Shown here: positions 23,213-23,858 of the stretch, piece after piece
Position numbering within the stretch: position 1 is the stretch's first letter
Layout of the letters: each line of letters starts with the position of its first letter
Assembly (NCBI GenBank): GCA_003558625.1
Contig: PWPP01000131.1
Coordinates: 1 to 23,858, forward strand
Length of the DNA: 23,858 nt
Source of the DNA: Syntrophomonas sp.
GTDB taxonomy: Bacteria > Bacillota > Syntrophomonadia > Syntrophomonadales > Syntrophomonadaceae
Direction: 5' to 3'
Program-made: the position numbers and the translations under genes
The notes under the pieces: generated by a model
What the model saw: only the letters and a program-made list of their open reading frames with translations
Told to the model about the DNA's origin: nothing
The model's database searches: none

Positions 23213-23858
23213 TGCGGTTATTACCAGCATATCGCGAAGATTTACCACGAGTAGAACGGTTTAACCTGGTGCAGCGGATCACCCACTGGGGCCATACTGT
23301 GACCTTTTTAATCTGCCTGGTCACCGGGTTGTCCATCATGTTCAGTGCCAACTGGCTGGCGGCCATATTCGGAGGGTATACCGGGGCAGACCTGATCCAC
23401 AAGACGGCTGCCGTAGGTCTGACCATCTTTGTGTTCTTCTTTATCATCTTTGATTTCAAAGGCCTGATCGGCTGGATCAAGGACATATTCCGCTTCGGCA
23501 AGAACGACATGGTCTTTCTGATGAAATTCCCCTTTGAATTCCTGGGCTTTAAAGTAAAAATCCCACCCCAGACCAAGTTTAACGGCGGAGAAAAGATGAA
23601 CTCCATCATTACCCCTACGGCGGTACTGTTCCTCATGATCAGCGGATATATCATGTGGTTCCCCGCTGTGTTCCCGGTATCCTGGGTCCGGCTGTCCTAC
23701 CCGATCCATGATATCGCCATGGTCATCGGTACCGTCATGGTAGCCATGCATGCCTACCTGGGCTCTTTCCATCCCGGATCCGGTGAATCCTTCTGGGGCA
23801 TGTGGAAAGGCACCGTGCGCTCTGACTGGGCCGAGCACCACCATGAAATCTGGTACAA
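23212..23858 (+). CDS. fdhC: Formate dehydrogenase gamma subunit, cytochrome b (partial, cut by window end)
   Basis: This diheme membrane cytochrome passes electrons between FdhB and the quinone pool. The first 215 residues are present; the 3' end lies beyond the window. Four membrane helices are visible (roughly 29-45, 63-83, 132-150 and 166-185). Candidate heme ligands H25, H63, H166 and H180 have nearly the spacing of E. coli FdnI (His18, 57, 155, 169). FdnI-like signatures KFNGGEKMN in the loop and WAEHHHEIWY near the visible end support the call. The ATG overlaps the fdhB stop, implying translational coupling. The cytochrome identifies this as a quinone-linked, membrane-bound FDH rather than an NAD-linked soluble one. 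Confidence 0.95.
   Translation, partial: MRLLPAYREDLPRVERFNLVQRITHWGHTVTFLICLVTGLSIMFSANWLAAIFGGYTGADLIHKTAAVGLTIFVFFFIIFDFKGLIGWIKDIFRFGKNDMVFLMKFPFEFLGFKVKIPPQTKFNGGEKMNSIITPTAVLFLMISGYIMWFPAVFPVSWVRLSYPIHDIAMVIGTVMVAMHAYLGSFHPGSGESFWGMWKGTVRSDWAEHHHEIWY

Overview
The window looks like chromosomal DNA of a strictly anaerobic, low-to-medium G+C Firmicute, probably close to Syntrophomonas (Syntrophomonadaceae). This is an inference from gene content. The pointers are strong GGAGG-type ribosome sites, an smc-ftsY pair, a five-domain flavodiiron protein of the kind I recall from Syntrophomonas wolfei, a tungsten-type aldehyde:ferredoxin oxidoreductase cluster, and an exported selenocysteine formate dehydrogenase with a cytochrome b subunit.

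Layout. (1) 26-8549, plus strand, tightly packed: smc, ftsY, then four purine/methylthio salvage genes (MTAP-family phosphorylase, mtnA, class II aldolase, MTA/SAH deaminase). (2) 8725-10035, plus strand: an unrecognised protein with a C-terminal membrane domain. (3) 13362-10040, minus strand: flavodiiron-rubredoxin-oxidoreductase fusion, a 4Fe-4S plus CDGSH protein, and a 62-residue half-ferritin-like protein. These diverge from a ferritin gene at 13724-14215 that ends in a clear terminator. (4) 14380-19086, plus strand: mobB, AOR, 4Fe-4S protein, FAD/NAD oxidoreductase, second 4Fe-4S protein, closed by a 28-bp perfect palindrome. (5) 19269 to the window end, plus strand: fdhA (in-frame UGA read as selenocysteine, with a SECIS hairpin), fdhB, and fdhC cut by the edge.

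How the genes work together. The methylthio genes can form a short oxygen-independent route: MTA is deaminated to methylthioinosine, phosphorolysed, isomerised, then split by the aldolase to DHAP and a methylthio-aldehyde. The phosphorylase carries Asn and Ala where adenine-specific MTA phosphorylases carry two Asp residues. That fits a 6-oxopurine substrate and makes the neighbouring deaminase the logical first step. This deaminase-dependent version of the DHAP shunt is the most interesting proposal here.

The minus-strand block and ferritin form an oxygen/iron defence island. The AOR and FDH blocks are molybdopterin-dependent (W or Mo) electron-transfer systems, with MobB supplying the dinucleotide cofactor step. 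FdhABC should sit on the outer membrane face and exchange electrons between formate and the quinone pool. In a syntroph this probably runs toward formate.

No tRNA, rRNA, CRISPR array, insertion sequence or prophage was seen.
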